DNA of 19,046 nt, from assembly GCA_031423755.1 (NCBI GenBank), contig JANPGC010000319.1:1-19046 (forward strand), in the 5' to 3' direction. The notes below the pieces were generated by a model, which saw only the letters and a program-made list of their open reading frames with translations, did not search any database and was not told the origin of the DNA. Every line of letters starts with the position of its first letter. The stretch's first letter is position 1. Made by a program: the position numbers and the translations under genes. Below are positions 5,954 to 14,466 of this stretch, in pieces. This stretch comes from JANMEX01 sp031423755 (GTDB lineage Bacteria > Pseudomonadota > Alphaproteobacteria > Rhizobiales > Rhizobiaceae).

Positions 5954-8335
5954 ATGCCCCTGACCGCCCCCGAACTCGACACCCGCCGCTTCGATGATCT
6001 GGTGCGCGAAGCCCGCGAACGCATCCCGCGCTACACGCCCGAATGGACCAATTTCAACGACAGCGATCCGGGCATGACCCTCGTCAAGTTGCACGCATGG
6101 ATGACGGAAACCATTCTATACGAACTCAATCGCGTGCCGGAACTCAACTACATCAAATTTCTAGACCTTCTCGGCGTCACGCCAGAGCCCGCGCATCCTG
6201 CCCGAGCCGAACTCGAATTCAAGACTGAAAAACTGGACAAACCCGATGACGGCCTTGTCTGGCCGGTGCCGCTGGCGACAAAGGTTGCGGTTGATGACCC
6301 GGACCTGACGCAGGAAATTCTGTTTGAAACCGACCGCACGCTTGTCGCCCTCAACGCTCATGTCGGCGCGGCAATCACCGGCAAGGGCGCGTCCGGACTG
6401 GCGAAGGAACTGGTCACCAGCTACGCCAAAGAGACAGTCTGGCTGCATTCCTTCGCGCCGTTCGACCCTGCGCTGCCTGTCGGATCGACATTTTATCTCG
6501 GTCTGCTGCTTCGGCCCATCCGCTCGGAGAAAGCCGATGTCTACAACGATGACCGGCTGCCATCAGGGCCGCTGGATATTCACGTCGAAGCGACGCAGGT
6601 TTTTGATGAAGACCCGCTGGGGATCGTCATCGCCGGGCCGCTCGCCACCTCTTGCGCCAACAGCAGTGTGCCGTTCACGCCGCGGATCGAATGGCAGATT
6701 TTCACTGGCAATGCCAAGGACGCAAGCCTGTTCACGGACGCCGACAATACGGGCTGGAGCACGCTGTCCGTTTCCTCGGACACCACGTTGAACCTGTCAC
6801 GTTCGGGTCATCTGGTGTTCGATATCCCATCCGGGGCTGAACCCGTTTTCGCAGATCAATTATCATCCGCTTTTTGGACGGCGTTCGGAGAGGCCAAACC
6901 GCCTTCAGACAAGGATGAGTTGATCGCGGCCCTGGAGGGACAGGGTGGCCAGACCGTGCTGAAAGGTTTGGCAGACAAGTGGAAAACCATGGGCGTTATT
7001 GACCCGGCTGACACGCTGGCACTTGCGGCGTGCTCAGAGTCGGTGTCGCAGACTGTTGCGAAAATAACGCCGATGACGCTCAACGTGGCGGCGCTGACAC
7101 TGGCAGACTGGATCAAGATCAATCCGGACTATGCTGTCGGACTGCCGGTGGAAAAGGACAGGTTCCGCGAACTTTACTGGCTGCGCGCAAAGATCAAGGC
7201 GTCGTTCGGCGCGGACGAGCCCAAGCCCGCCATCATCAACGCCTTCCGTCTCAATACCGTTCCGGTCACTCAGGGCGCAACGCGGCTGGACGACAGCCTA
7301 GGACGGTCAAACGGCCGCCCGGCGCAGAAGTTCACTTTGCCGAAAGCGCCGGTGCTGGTTGACCCGCTTACCAACAGTCCTGCGCTGGAGTTGTCGGTAA
7401 CCTCCGCAGGCTTGCCGGAGACCTGGATCCGGGTGGATGACTTCTACCGCTCACTGCCGGATGACGTCCACTACATGCTTGATCCGCAGTCCGGCCAGAT
7501 CACTTTCGGCGATGGAAGGCGCGGGCGCGTACCCGTGGCGGACAGCCAGATCATTGCAGCCAGATACCGTGTCGGCGGCGGACTGGCTGGCAATGTTGCG
7601 GCAGGCACGATCAGCAAGATCAAGGGCAAAGTGCGCGGCATAGCCAGCGCGTCGAACGTCCGCGCCGCCCATGACGGCAGCGATTCCGAGCCGATGGAAA
7701 CCGTCAAGCTGCGCGCACCGCATGATCTGCGTAATTTGAAGCGGGCAATGAGCGCTGATGACTTTGCCGAGATTGCCGTCCAGACACCAAACGTCAAAAT
7801 CCATAGCGCTTTCGCAATTGCCCGCAGCGCGGTCAATGCCGCCAATGACTTTGTCGAGAAGGATGGCTCGGTCACCCTTGTAGTGCTCCCGGAAAATCAT
7901 GAGGACACGCCCCAACCCTCCGAGGCGCAGCTTCGTGCCATCTGCGCGTGGCTTGAGCCGCGTCGGCTAATCACAACGGAACTGCACATCACCGGCCCGA
8001 AGTACAAGAAGATCAGCAAACTGTCATTCCGGCTGAACATTCGGGCTGGCTATGACCTGACGGCGGTCTCTGGCGCGGTGAAGGAGTCTTTGCTGGATTT
8101 CCTTCATCCGCTGAAAGGTGGTGCCGACAGCACTGGCTGGCCGATGGGTGACGACATCTACATTGGTGATCTGTACGACCGTATTTTGGCAGTGGACGGC
8201 GTCAAGCGCGCATCCGAGCTTCAGCTTTTCCTCGAAGGCACGCCGACCAACTGGACCGATGTCGCGCCGCTGCCGGATGGATATCTTCCGGTGCTCACGG
8301 GAGATACAATTGCAATGGTGGCTGGTTATGACTAG
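5954..8335 (+). CDS. Baseplate protein J-like (Afp11-like)
   Basis: This 793-residue wedge protein belongs to the baseplate J-like group. The start region (residues about 31-75) has a WTNFNDSDPGMTLVKLHAWM motif and a TILYELNRVPELNYIKFLDL helix followed by LGVTP, typical of putative baseplate assembly proteins. Residues from about 491 on carry the J core: WIRVDDFYRSL, ITFGDGRRGRVPV, YRVGGGLAGNVAAGTI, APHDLRNLKRAMSADDFAEI, VVLPE, and a closing GDDIYIGDLYDRILAVDGVK. An in-frame open stretch extends upstream to 5867, but that lies inside gp25. ATG 5954 with its GAGGA site is preferred. The middle (about 90-480) is less conserved. The stop lies 8 bases into the next gene. Confidence 0.92.
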   Translation: MPLTAPELDTRRFDDLVREARERIPRYTPEWTNFNDSDPGMTLVKLHAWMTETILYELNRVPELNYIKFLDLLGVTPEPAHPARAELEFKTEKLDKPDDGLVWPVPLATKVAVDDPDLTQEILFETDRTLVALNAHVGAAITGKGASGLAKELVTSYAKETVWLHSFAPFDPALPVGSTFYLGLLLRPIRSEKADVYNDDRLPSGPLDIHVEATQVFDEDPLGIVIAGPLATSCANSSVPFTPRIEWQIFTGNAKDASLFTDADNTGWSTLSVSSDTTLNLSRSGHLVFDIPSGAEPVFADQLSSAFWTAFGEAKPPSDKDELIAALEGQGGQTVLKGLADKWKTMGVIDPADTLALAACSESVSQTVAKITPMTLNVAALTLADWIKINPDYAVGLPVEKDRFRELYWLRAKIKASFGADEPKPAIINAFRLNTVPVTQGATRLDDSLGRSNGRPAQKFTLPKAPVLVDPLTNSPALELSVTSAGLPETWIRVDDFYRSLPDDVHYMLDPQSGQITFGDGRRGRVPVADSQIIAARYRVGGGLAGNVAAGTISKIKGKVRGIASASNVRAAHDGSDSEPMETVKLRAPHDLRNLKRAMSADDFAEIAVQTPNVKIHSAFAIARSAVNAANDFVEKDGSVTLVVLPENHEDTPQPSEAQLRAICAWLEPRRLITTELHITGPKYKKISKLSFRLNIRAGYDLTAVSGAVKESLLDFLHPLKGGADSTGWPMGDDIYIGDLYDRILAVDGVKRASELQLFLEGTPTNWTDVAPLPDGYLPVLTGDTIAMVAGYD

Positions 8336-10400
8336 TGCCATCCGCGACACCGTTCCGCCCTTCCTCCGGCTCAACGCCAGCACCGGTTGGCCGCTGGGCG
8401 ACGCGTTGTCGCGCCCTGGCATTGCCACCTTGAGCGGCCCGTTGAAGCTCGCCGTCGCCGGAGCCACCGCCATTGCCGTCAATGAACCGTTTGGCACTTT
8501 CGGCGGCAAGCGGCTGCCGCGCGGCGTAGCAATTTCGCCGACCGGCCGCATGTTCATCGCAGACCCGGTCGCTCGTGTAATCTGGACTGCGCAGGCCTCA
8601 AGCCACAAAGACGCGGCAGTATTCACGCCGCTCTGGGCCGCGCGCGCATTGCCGCCTGCGCCAAAGCCCGAAGACGTAGCGCCGCCGCCGCCGATCCCGG
8701 ACGACCCTTACACGCTGGTTCGCCCGAGTGATGTTCTGTTCTTGCCAAACGGCGACATGGCAATTGCCGATCCCGGCGCCTCACGCGTTCTGATCATAGC
8801 TTTTCCGACTGCGCAACTTCGGCAGGTTATCAACATTCAGGACGGCAAACCGTCAGCGCTCGCGTGTGACAGCCAAGGCCGCGCTTACATCGCCGATCCC
8901 TCCCAAGGCACCATCCACCGCTACGATACGATGTGGCGGCGCGACCTGACTTTCCCGCGTGCATCGGCGGGTCTTCAAGCACCTGCTTTTTTGGCAGCGC
9001 CGTTGAAGACATCCACATCATCATGCAACTGCGCGGACGATTGCGGCGGCTCTTGCGGTGGACATGACGATGGTCCTCAGGCGGTCATATACACGCTGGA
9101 TGATGGCAAGATTGTCGGGCTGGATGAGCGCGGCTACCGCGTGGTGGATGTTGACCCGGCGACAGTCTGGCTCACGCCGCCCGCTCTGACTTTCAGTGAA
9201 AAGGAAACGCTGCTCTATTCTGATCCGGCACTGCCCGGTCGTGAGCCGGTCAAGTTGGCGGGCGTTGAACTGACTGGTGACGGTCGCCTCAAGGGCATTG
9301 GTGTGCCGCTCATCGCCATGCCGGTGCGTGTGCCCGTGCCTCGCTCGGGAAGCTTTGTCACCAAGGCGCTGGACAGCGGTCAGACAGGATTTCTTTGGGA
9401 CCGCGTAGCGATGCGCTGCACATTGCCGCCCAACACGCGCCTGCTCGTGCAAACGCTGACCAGCGACAGTGCGATCGAATTTGACCGCATCATGAAAACA
9501 TCAGACGACGAGTGGAGTGCGCCGCTGGTCCTTGAAACGCCCAAAGATCCAAAGGCGCTTCCGCTTGCGCCGGAGGTATTGATTCAAAGCGGAGCAGGAC
9601 GATATCTCTGGCTGCGCGTGACGCTGTTCAGCGACGGCACGGTGTCGCCCGTCATAGACGAGATTGACATTTACGGCCCTCGCCGCAGCGCCATGCGCTA
9701 TCTGCCGGCGAGCTTCCACCAAGACCCCGAAAGCGTTAGCTTCCTCGACCGGTTCCTCAGCTATTTCGACACGATTTATGCCGAAATCTCTGGCTCGAAT
9801 CGTGACATCGTCGCATTGTTCGATCCCTATGCAACGCCGGAAGGCGCATTTCTCGACTGGCTTGGCTCATGGTTTGATATTGCCTTCCTCGCCGAGTGGG
9901 ATGTCGCCACAAGGCGGGAGATGGTCGCGGAGGCCATCCACTATTATTCCATCCGGGGAACGGTCGCGGGCCTCAAAAGGATGCTCCAGTGGCATACCGG
10001 ACTTGCCGACCCGTTGCCGCAAATCCTTGAGCATTTCCGGTTCCCCGCGGGCACGGCTCCTTCCATCGGCGGCAGCCTGCTGGACACGTCTGCCGTCGCC
10101 CACAGCGCAACGGTCGTCTTGCCACTGTCTGTCGCGCCCGATGCAAATTCACAGGCGCGGCTCGCCAAGCTCATTGCCAAGAACGCGCCGGCCCATGTGC
10201 GCATCAATTTGCGCCTGATTGAACCGGGCATATCGATTGGGACGCAATCAACCATCGGCGTGGATACGCTGATTGGCGGCCTCTCACCCAAAGGTCTGGG
10301 GCTTGGCCATCTTGGCCTCGATCTTTCAACCGCCGAACTGCTGCCAAGCGGCATTGTCCGAGTTCGTTCCTCCAATCCTGAAAGGAACCTGTCATGCTAG
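8328..10400 (+). CDS. gpI-like baseplate wedge protein with NHL-like N-terminal half (Afp12-position)
   Basis: This 690-residue protein joins a probable beta-propeller half to a tail protein I domain. Residues about 60-200 contain repeats of the NHL type: RGVAISPTGRMFIADP, DVLFLPNGDMAIADPGASRV and ALACDSQGRAYIADPSQGTI. Residues from about 456 (MRYLPASFHQDPES) through FLDRFLSYFDTIYAEI, FLDWLGSW, RREMVAEAIHYYSIRGT and GLKRMLQWHTG form the gpI-like domain of the wedge. Between them, residues 233, 235, 239 and 243 are cysteines (CNCADDCGGSCGG) followed by HDDG, a possible metal site. ATG 8328 overlaps the gpJ stop; the frame is open upstream to 8118 only within gpJ. An Afp12-like role is inferred from gene order. 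Confidence 0.85.
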   Translation: MTSAIRDTVPPFLRLNASTGWPLGDALSRPGIATLSGPLKLAVAGATAIAVNEPFGTFGGKRLPRGVAISPTGRMFIADPVARVIWTAQASSHKDAAVFTPLWAARALPPAPKPEDVAPPPPIPDDPYTLVRPSDVLFLPNGDMAIADPGASRVLIIAFPTAQLRQVINIQDGKPSALACDSQGRAYIADPSQGTIHRYDTMWRRDLTFPRASAGLQAPAFLAAPLKTSTSSCNCADDCGGSCGGHDDGPQAVIYTLDDGKIVGLDERGYRVVDVDPATVWLTPPALTFSEKETLLYSDPALPGREPVKLAGVELTGDGRLKGIGVPLIAMPVRVPVPRSGSFVTKALDSGQTGFLWDRVAMRCTLPPNTRLLVQTLTSDSAIEFDRIMKTSDDEWSAPLVLETPKDPKALPLAPEVLIQSGAGRYLWLRVTLFSDGTVSPVIDEIDIYGPRRSAMRYLPASFHQDPESVSFLDRFLSYFDTIYAEISGSNRDIVALFDPYATPEGAFLDWLGSWFDIAFLAEWDVATRREMVAEAIHYYSIRGTVAGLKRMLQWHTGLADPLPQILEHFRFPAGTAPSIGGSLLDTSAVAHSATVVLPLSVAPDANSQARLAKLIAKNAPAHVRINLRLIEPGISIGTQSTIGVDTLIGGLSPKGLGLGHLGLDLSTAELLPSGIVRVRSSNPERNLSC

Positions 10401-13162
10401 AGGATCAGACGCATTCCTGCCTGCCGTGCGGTTTGCACGAGCCGCAGCGAAACAACTACTTTGACGGCAAGCTGTTGGTCAGCAAGGATTTCACCGACGA
10501 ACAGGATTATGGACGCGGCCATCGGCGGCTGCACAATGCGCTACTGCATGGAACCGGCACAGTTTGCGGCCTGAAGCTCGTCCAGCATCCGGCTGATGGC
10601 TGCCGCAACGAGTTTGTTGTGGTCCAGCCCGGCATGGCGCTCGATTGCTGCGGCAACGAAATCATCGTGCCGGTGCAGACGGGTTTGAACATCGCCAAAA
10701 TGCTTGCTGAAGACGCTGATCTTGCCAAGGCACTCGACGGTACCAAGCATTTGTTTATCGGCATCGAGCGCTGCGATGTCGGCACGATGCTGGTGCCGGT
10801 CCTTCTGCCCGGATGCTCGGCCTCCAATGACGGCAACTATGGCCGCATTGCCGAGAAGTTCAAATTTGTGCTGAGCGCAAGGGACCCAAAAAAAGTCACG
10901 CCGGTTGAAGTTCCCGTCACCGCAAAGCTGCAATGGGTGCACACCATTACACTCGGCGCGCAAAAACCGCGCGCGCTTCACATCAACGACGGCGAAAAAT
11001 GGCTGCAGATCGCTGCCGACAGCAACGCCAAGGGCGCCCATCTTTACCTGCATGACAGCGATACCCAGGATCTGGTGTCGCTGCTTGAAATGAATGGCGC
11101 TTCGACGGATACGTCATCAAGCCGCGAAGACCAGCTTGTGTTTGCCGCAGGGTCATTCCGCGTCGGCACCGCAGACGTCGCAGGCGTTGGCGTGTGGCGG
11201 GCAAGCAAGGCAAAGTCCGATGCCAAGCCGGAAGCCGTCATTGAATGTGATCTTGCATCCTCGCGCATCTCGGTTTCGCCGACGTCTGGCGCGCTGTTTA
11301 TTCTGAATTTCGACTCGGGCAACGCGACGCTGACATCTTTTTCGGCCGAAAATCTGTCAAAATGGCTCCTCAATACCACCCGCGGCAAACGCCCGGACGA
11401 AACCGCCAGCCTCAAGTTCGAGCATGGTTTCGGAGCCGAAACTGATGCGCCCTTGCGCGGTGCATCAATGATGCAGTTCAGCCACGACGGGCGTTTCCTT
11501 GCCATTGCAGCGCCTGATGGCAAACCGGCCGAAAGGCTCTATCTCATTAATGTTTCCAAGTTGAATGCAGGTGGCATGAAGCCGAAGGATGCCCTTGTTC
11601 CTGATTTGAAGCTCACGGACACCGAGTTGCTTTGCTCAGTCGCTTGGAGCCTCGATGACGAATTCCTCTACCTTTTGACCAATGGTACGGGAGAGGCTGC
11701 ACAAACCACATTGCTACGCTTCCGGCTTGCAGGAGAGAATGAGCTCAAGCCGCAAGGGCGCGGCGTCACGTTGGCCGCAAGCGGTCTTGACCTTGCCATC
11801 GCACCGACCGAAACGAGGGCCTATGTTCTCCTGCGAGACGGGGACGACACCAAGCTCACACCCGTAGACATGGAGCTTGTGAAGGCGGAGGGTGCCGCGC
11901 CGGACACGCCAGAACTGTCTTCCGAGACCATTGCCATCGATGGCACCGGCTTGTCGCTGGCGCTCGCCCCCAATGGCGCGCGAGCCTATGTCGCGGCGGC
12001 GGACGCAGATTTGGAATCCATGCCGGATCGCGGACTTGTCGCGGTCATCGACATATCCGAAAATGACTGCGGCATCCATTTCGACAAAATCATAGATGGC
12101 TGTAGCCACTGTAATGAAGCCGAAGATCATGCGGTCATTCTCGGTCATCTGCCACTCTACAACGCCGTCGCCAAGCCCTTCATCGTCAATCCGGGCACCG
12201 GCGGCGACAACATCGTCGTCATCGACAACAAGACCTACCGTCCCATCGTCCCTTCCGCACACACGTTGCACGAGGTTATTGAATGCATTCTGGCACAGGG
12301 CGTTGCCGAAGGACCTCCCGGTCCGCGCGGCGACCCTGGCGTTCAGGGTGCAGACGGGCCAACAGGGCCAAACGGCAAGAGCATCACCGGCCTGACAGTG
12401 GCTCAGGGTCCGGTGGGATCGACCCCGTCGGCAACGACGACCGAACAGCCCGCGGGGCTTGTCGTCAACCTGACCATCCCGGCTCCCGCGCCGGGCGCGG
12501 CAGGCCTTGGCATTGATAAGGCCACAGTCATCTACGACACCGCAATCACCGCGCCGCAAGTCGCGATTACCGGCAATGCGCCCAACCGTACGCTGGCCAT
12601 CAAGCTCCCCGCGCCCGCTGCTGCGCCGACGGATGAGATGAATACGATCGTCGGCATGAGTTGGAAGCACGCTGCGGAGTTCGGCAGCGCATCCAAATTC
12701 CGCAGCGCCCTGTTGGGCAAGGGCATCGCAGTTGCCTTTGACAAACCGGTTCAATGGCCCGCATTCACCGGCAGCAAAAAGGCTGGTCCGTCAATGTTGG
12801 TCGAGTTGCAGCATCGCGTGCTTTCCGGCGGTGGATCGTCATTCTGGGCGGCATTCGACGTCATCGAAGTCAACCCGATCACCAATCTCAAGTTTGACGC
12901 AGTGGACAAAACTTTGCTCGTCAACTGGGACATTTTGGGGAATGCAGACCTTTCGCAAGGCTTTGCATTGCGGGCTTCAGACAATTTTGAGTTTGGCGTT
13001 CCCAACGTCGAGCCCGTCCGCTTGGTGTTTTATGCAGACTTCGTTGTCGGCGAGGATGGCAAGACATCGCTCGACGGCTCCCACATCGGTGGACAGCTGC
13101 CGACAGGACGGGGTGGCCCGGGCGACACGTTCCTGAGCTGGTTCACGGTCACTGAAGGGTGA
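10394..13162 (+). CDS. Large surface or fibre candidate: shared N-terminal module, beta-propeller, collagen-like segment, C-terminal domain
   Basis: This 922-residue protein does not match a single named family that I recognise. Residues 1-165 hold a Cys-rich module (C9, C12, C58, C70, C85, C86, C127, C141) with a NYFDGKLLVSKDFTDEQDYG motif, a GTGTVCGLKL segment and an MALDCCGNEIIVP strand. The next gene starts with a similar module. Residues about 185-560 look like a propeller with repeated strands (MMQFSHDGRFLAIAAPDG, VAWSLDDEFLYLL, LDLAIAPTETRAYVLLRDGD, LALAPNGARAYVAAADAD). Cysteines at 570 and 573 precede eight Gly-X-Y triplets at residues 640-663. The rest is beta-rich, ending DTFLSWFTVTEG. 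AAAGGA precedes ATG 10394, which overlaps the prior stop. A fibre, cap or receptor-binding role is inferred from the collagen-like stretch and position. Confidence 0.75.
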   Translation: MLEDQTHSCLPCGLHEPQRNNYFDGKLLVSKDFTDEQDYGRGHRRLHNALLHGTGTVCGLKLVQHPADGCRNEFVVVQPGMALDCCGNEIIVPVQTGLNIAKMLAEDADLAKALDGTKHLFIGIERCDVGTMLVPVLLPGCSASNDGNYGRIAEKFKFVLSARDPKKVTPVEVPVTAKLQWVHTITLGAQKPRALHINDGEKWLQIAADSNAKGAHLYLHDSDTQDLVSLLEMNGASTDTSSSREDQLVFAAGSFRVGTADVAGVGVWRASKAKSDAKPEAVIECDLASSRISVSPTSGALFILNFDSGNATLTSFSAENLSKWLLNTTRGKRPDETASLKFEHGFGAETDAPLRGASMMQFSHDGRFLAIAAPDGKPAERLYLINVSKLNAGGMKPKDALVPDLKLTDTELLCSVAWSLDDEFLYLLTNGTGEAAQTTLLRFRLAGENELKPQGRGVTLAASGLDLAIAPTETRAYVLLRDGDDTKLTPVDMELVKAEGAAPDTPELSSETIAIDGTGLSLALAPNGARAYVAAADADLESMPDRGLVAVIDISENDCGIHFDKIIDGCSHCNEAEDHAVILGHLPLYNAVAKPFIVNPGTGGDNIVVIDNKTYRPIVPSAHTLHEVIECILAQGVAEGPPGPRGDPGVQGADGPTGPNGKSITGLTVAQGPVGSTPSATTTEQPAGLVVNLTIPAPAPGAAGLGIDKATVIYDTAITAPQVAITGNAPNRTLAIKLPAPAAAPTDEMNTIVGMSWKHAAEFGSASKFRSALLGKGIAVAFDKPVQWPAFTGSKKAGPSMLVELQHRVLSGGGSSFWAAFDVIEVNPITNLKFDAVDKTLLVNWDILGNADLSQGFALRASDNFEFGVPNVEPVRLVFYADFVVGEDGKTSLDGSHIGGQLPTGRGGPGDTFLSWFTVTEG
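12311..12382 (+). repeat. Collagen-like Gly-X-Y segment (8 triplets)
   Basis: Eight consecutive Gly-X-Y triplets are encoded: GPP, GPR, GDP, GVQ, GAD, GPT, GPN and GKS. Such stretches form or prime triple helices and are common in trimeric phage and eCIS fibres. This one is short, so it may act as a trimerisation clamp between the propeller and the C-terminal domain. Confidence 0.8.
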
Positions 13163-13167
13163 AGGAG
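13162..13167 (+). promoter_or_regulatory. Ribosome binding site setting the start of the Thr/Pro-stalk gene
   Basis: AAGGAG lies 6 bases before ATG 13174 and supports it over an in-frame GTG at 13159 that overlaps the previous stop. Confidence 0.55.
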
Positions 13168-13173
13168 ACGGTC

Positions 13174-14454
13174 ATGGCCAACGCCATCAAGATGAATCCG
13201 CTCGCAACTTCGGTCAATGATGTGGTCACGCCGCTTTATTTCGACCGGCAGATCGTGCGCGCGGAAGACCTGACTCTGGACAGGGTCAGCCACGACGCGG
13301 AACTGGAGCGGATGCGCCGTCTGATGCACGGCTGGGGCATTGTCGCCGGCTTCACGTTTCTCAACGTTGATTTGGAGAGCGGGAAGTTCAAACTTGGCAA
13401 AGGTTATGGCATCACGCCCAACGGCAATGAAATCTATCTGACGGAGGCGCTGGAAATTGCTGATCTTTCAGCACGGCTGAGTGGCTGCTGCGGGCCGGGC
13501 TCGGCGACCTGCGACATTGTTGACCTTGAGGAACGCGCGGCAATTGACGCGCGCGCGAGAGATGGAATAATCGAGGGCTGGATCGTCGCACGGCCCTATT
13601 TCACCGACAGCGAATTGCGGCCCGGCGTCCCCGTCGGCTGCGCCCATCCCGCCAATTCTCTCTTGCCGTCGCGCCGCTGTGAAGGCGCGCGGTTCGATAT
13701 CGTCTGCAGCCTGAAATATCCGCACATTCAGGATGAAAAAAGCTGCGAAGTTCTAACCGAATGGATGTGCAAGGTTCCAGATGAAGGACGCCAGCCACTG
13801 CCAATGCCGGATACAGTAGCGCCGGAGGATGATTATCTGGTTGTCGCCAAGGTCGCGCTGACAGATGGCGTCTTGTCCTTGACCTACCGGGACCGCCGCA
13901 TGCGCCTGCCGGTCAGCATATTGCAGGATTGGATGACGGCCTGCATGTGCGCTGTCAAACCAGCACCTACAACAACGACAACATCCCTTCCAACAACCAC
14001 GCCCGCCCCGACAACAACGCTCTCGCTGACGACCACGAGGAGGCCGCGCACCACGCCGGATATAGGCTTCACGCTGCAGCCGTTCACCACGCCCCCTCCG
14101 TTTGTGACCATCCAGCCCTTCACCACGCCGCCGCCGTTTGTGACAATCGGGCCGTTCACCACGCCGCAGATATTCACGACGGTTGGCCCGGATATCGAGG
14201 GCTCGCTGGTCAATCCGGTCGACTGGCAGGTTCTGAACAACCGGGCGGTCGCGAATGGCTTGACCGACGTAGAGGTTACATCGCTCGACAATCAGACAAA
14301 GCTTACTGCTGTTGGCATCGACAATCCGGCAAAGTTGATGGTGGTCGATCTTGGCGAGGTTTCAGCTGCCACTGGCATAGAGAGAACAAAACTGGAGACG
14401 ATGAAAGCCGACATCAAGACCAACCGGTTCCTTGTCGGCGGCCTTCAACTGTAA
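13174..14454 (+). CDS. Second fibre or stalk candidate: shared N-terminal module, Thr/Pro-rich linker, helical C-terminal domain
   Basis: This 426-residue protein starts with a module like that of the preceding gene: a PLYFDRQIVRAEDLTLDRVS motif, then a MHGWGIVAGF segment, then GYGITPNGNEIYL. That module carries cysteines at 105, 106, 113, 156, 169, 178, 191 and 199, with C257 and C259 ending it. Residues about 263-297 are a Thr/Pro linker, and residues 302-337 are three copies of a 12-residue unit (QPFTTPPPFVTI). The final 80 residues are helical, with TKLTAVGIDNPAKLMVVDLG and SAATGIERTKLETMKADI. This resembles a degenerate helix-hairpin-helix (DUF4332-type) domain. The start is ATG 13174 with AAGGAG upstream. 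No family name is assigned. A stalked surface protein of the particle or baseplate is inferred from the layout. Confidence 0.7.
   Translation: MANAIKMNPLATSVNDVVTPLYFDRQIVRAEDLTLDRVSHDAELERMRRLMHGWGIVAGFTFLNVDLESGKFKLGKGYGITPNGNEIYLTEALEIADLSARLSGCCGPGSATCDIVDLEERAAIDARARDGIIEGWIVARPYFTDSELRPGVPVGCAHPANSLLPSRRCEGARFDIVCSLKYPHIQDEKSCEVLTEWMCKVPDEGRQPLPMPDTVAPEDDYLVVAKVALTDGVLSLTYRDRRMRLPVSILQDWMTACMCAVKPAPTTTTTSLPTTTPAPTTTLSLTTTRRPRTTPDIGFTLQPFTTPPPFVTIQPFTTPPPFVTIGPFTTPQIFTTVGPDIEGSLVNPVDWQVLNNRAVANGLTDVEVTSLDNQTKLTAVGIDNPAKLMVVDLGEVSAATGIERTKLETMKADIKTNRFLVGGLQL
13960..14064 (+). repeat. Thr/Pro-rich low-complexity linker
   Basis: This stretch encodes about 35 residues made mostly of threonine and proline with interspersed arginine. 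It forms the first part of the stalk between the Cys-rich module and the 12-residue repeats. Confidence 0.75.
14077..14184 (+). repeat. Three tandem 36-bp units encoding a 12-residue PFTTPPPFVTI-type repeat
   Basis: Three in-phase 36-base copies are adjacent. Copies 1 and 2 encode the same 12 residues with silent differences; copy 3 starts GPFTTP and has diverged (QIFTTV). The in-frame unit length and silent changes indicate selection on the protein rather than a structural DNA repeat. Confidence 0.85.
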
Positions 14455-14466
14455 GGCGGCAGATGG

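Noticed and set aside
8118..8327. Upstream start for the gpI-like gene
   Set aside because: This part overlaps conserved gpJ codons in another frame; ATG 8328 gives the usual short overlap.
11714..12754. 346-codon open frame on the minus strand inside the 922-aa gene
   Set aside because: It is the antisense shadow of a high-GC gene whose plus-strand protein has clear propeller and collagen-like features; no start site signal or recognisable domain supports it.
14077..14184. Possible CRISPR-like array (36-bp repeats)
   Set aside because: The copies are adjacent without spacers, lie in frame in a gene and vary mainly silently, so they are a coding repeat.
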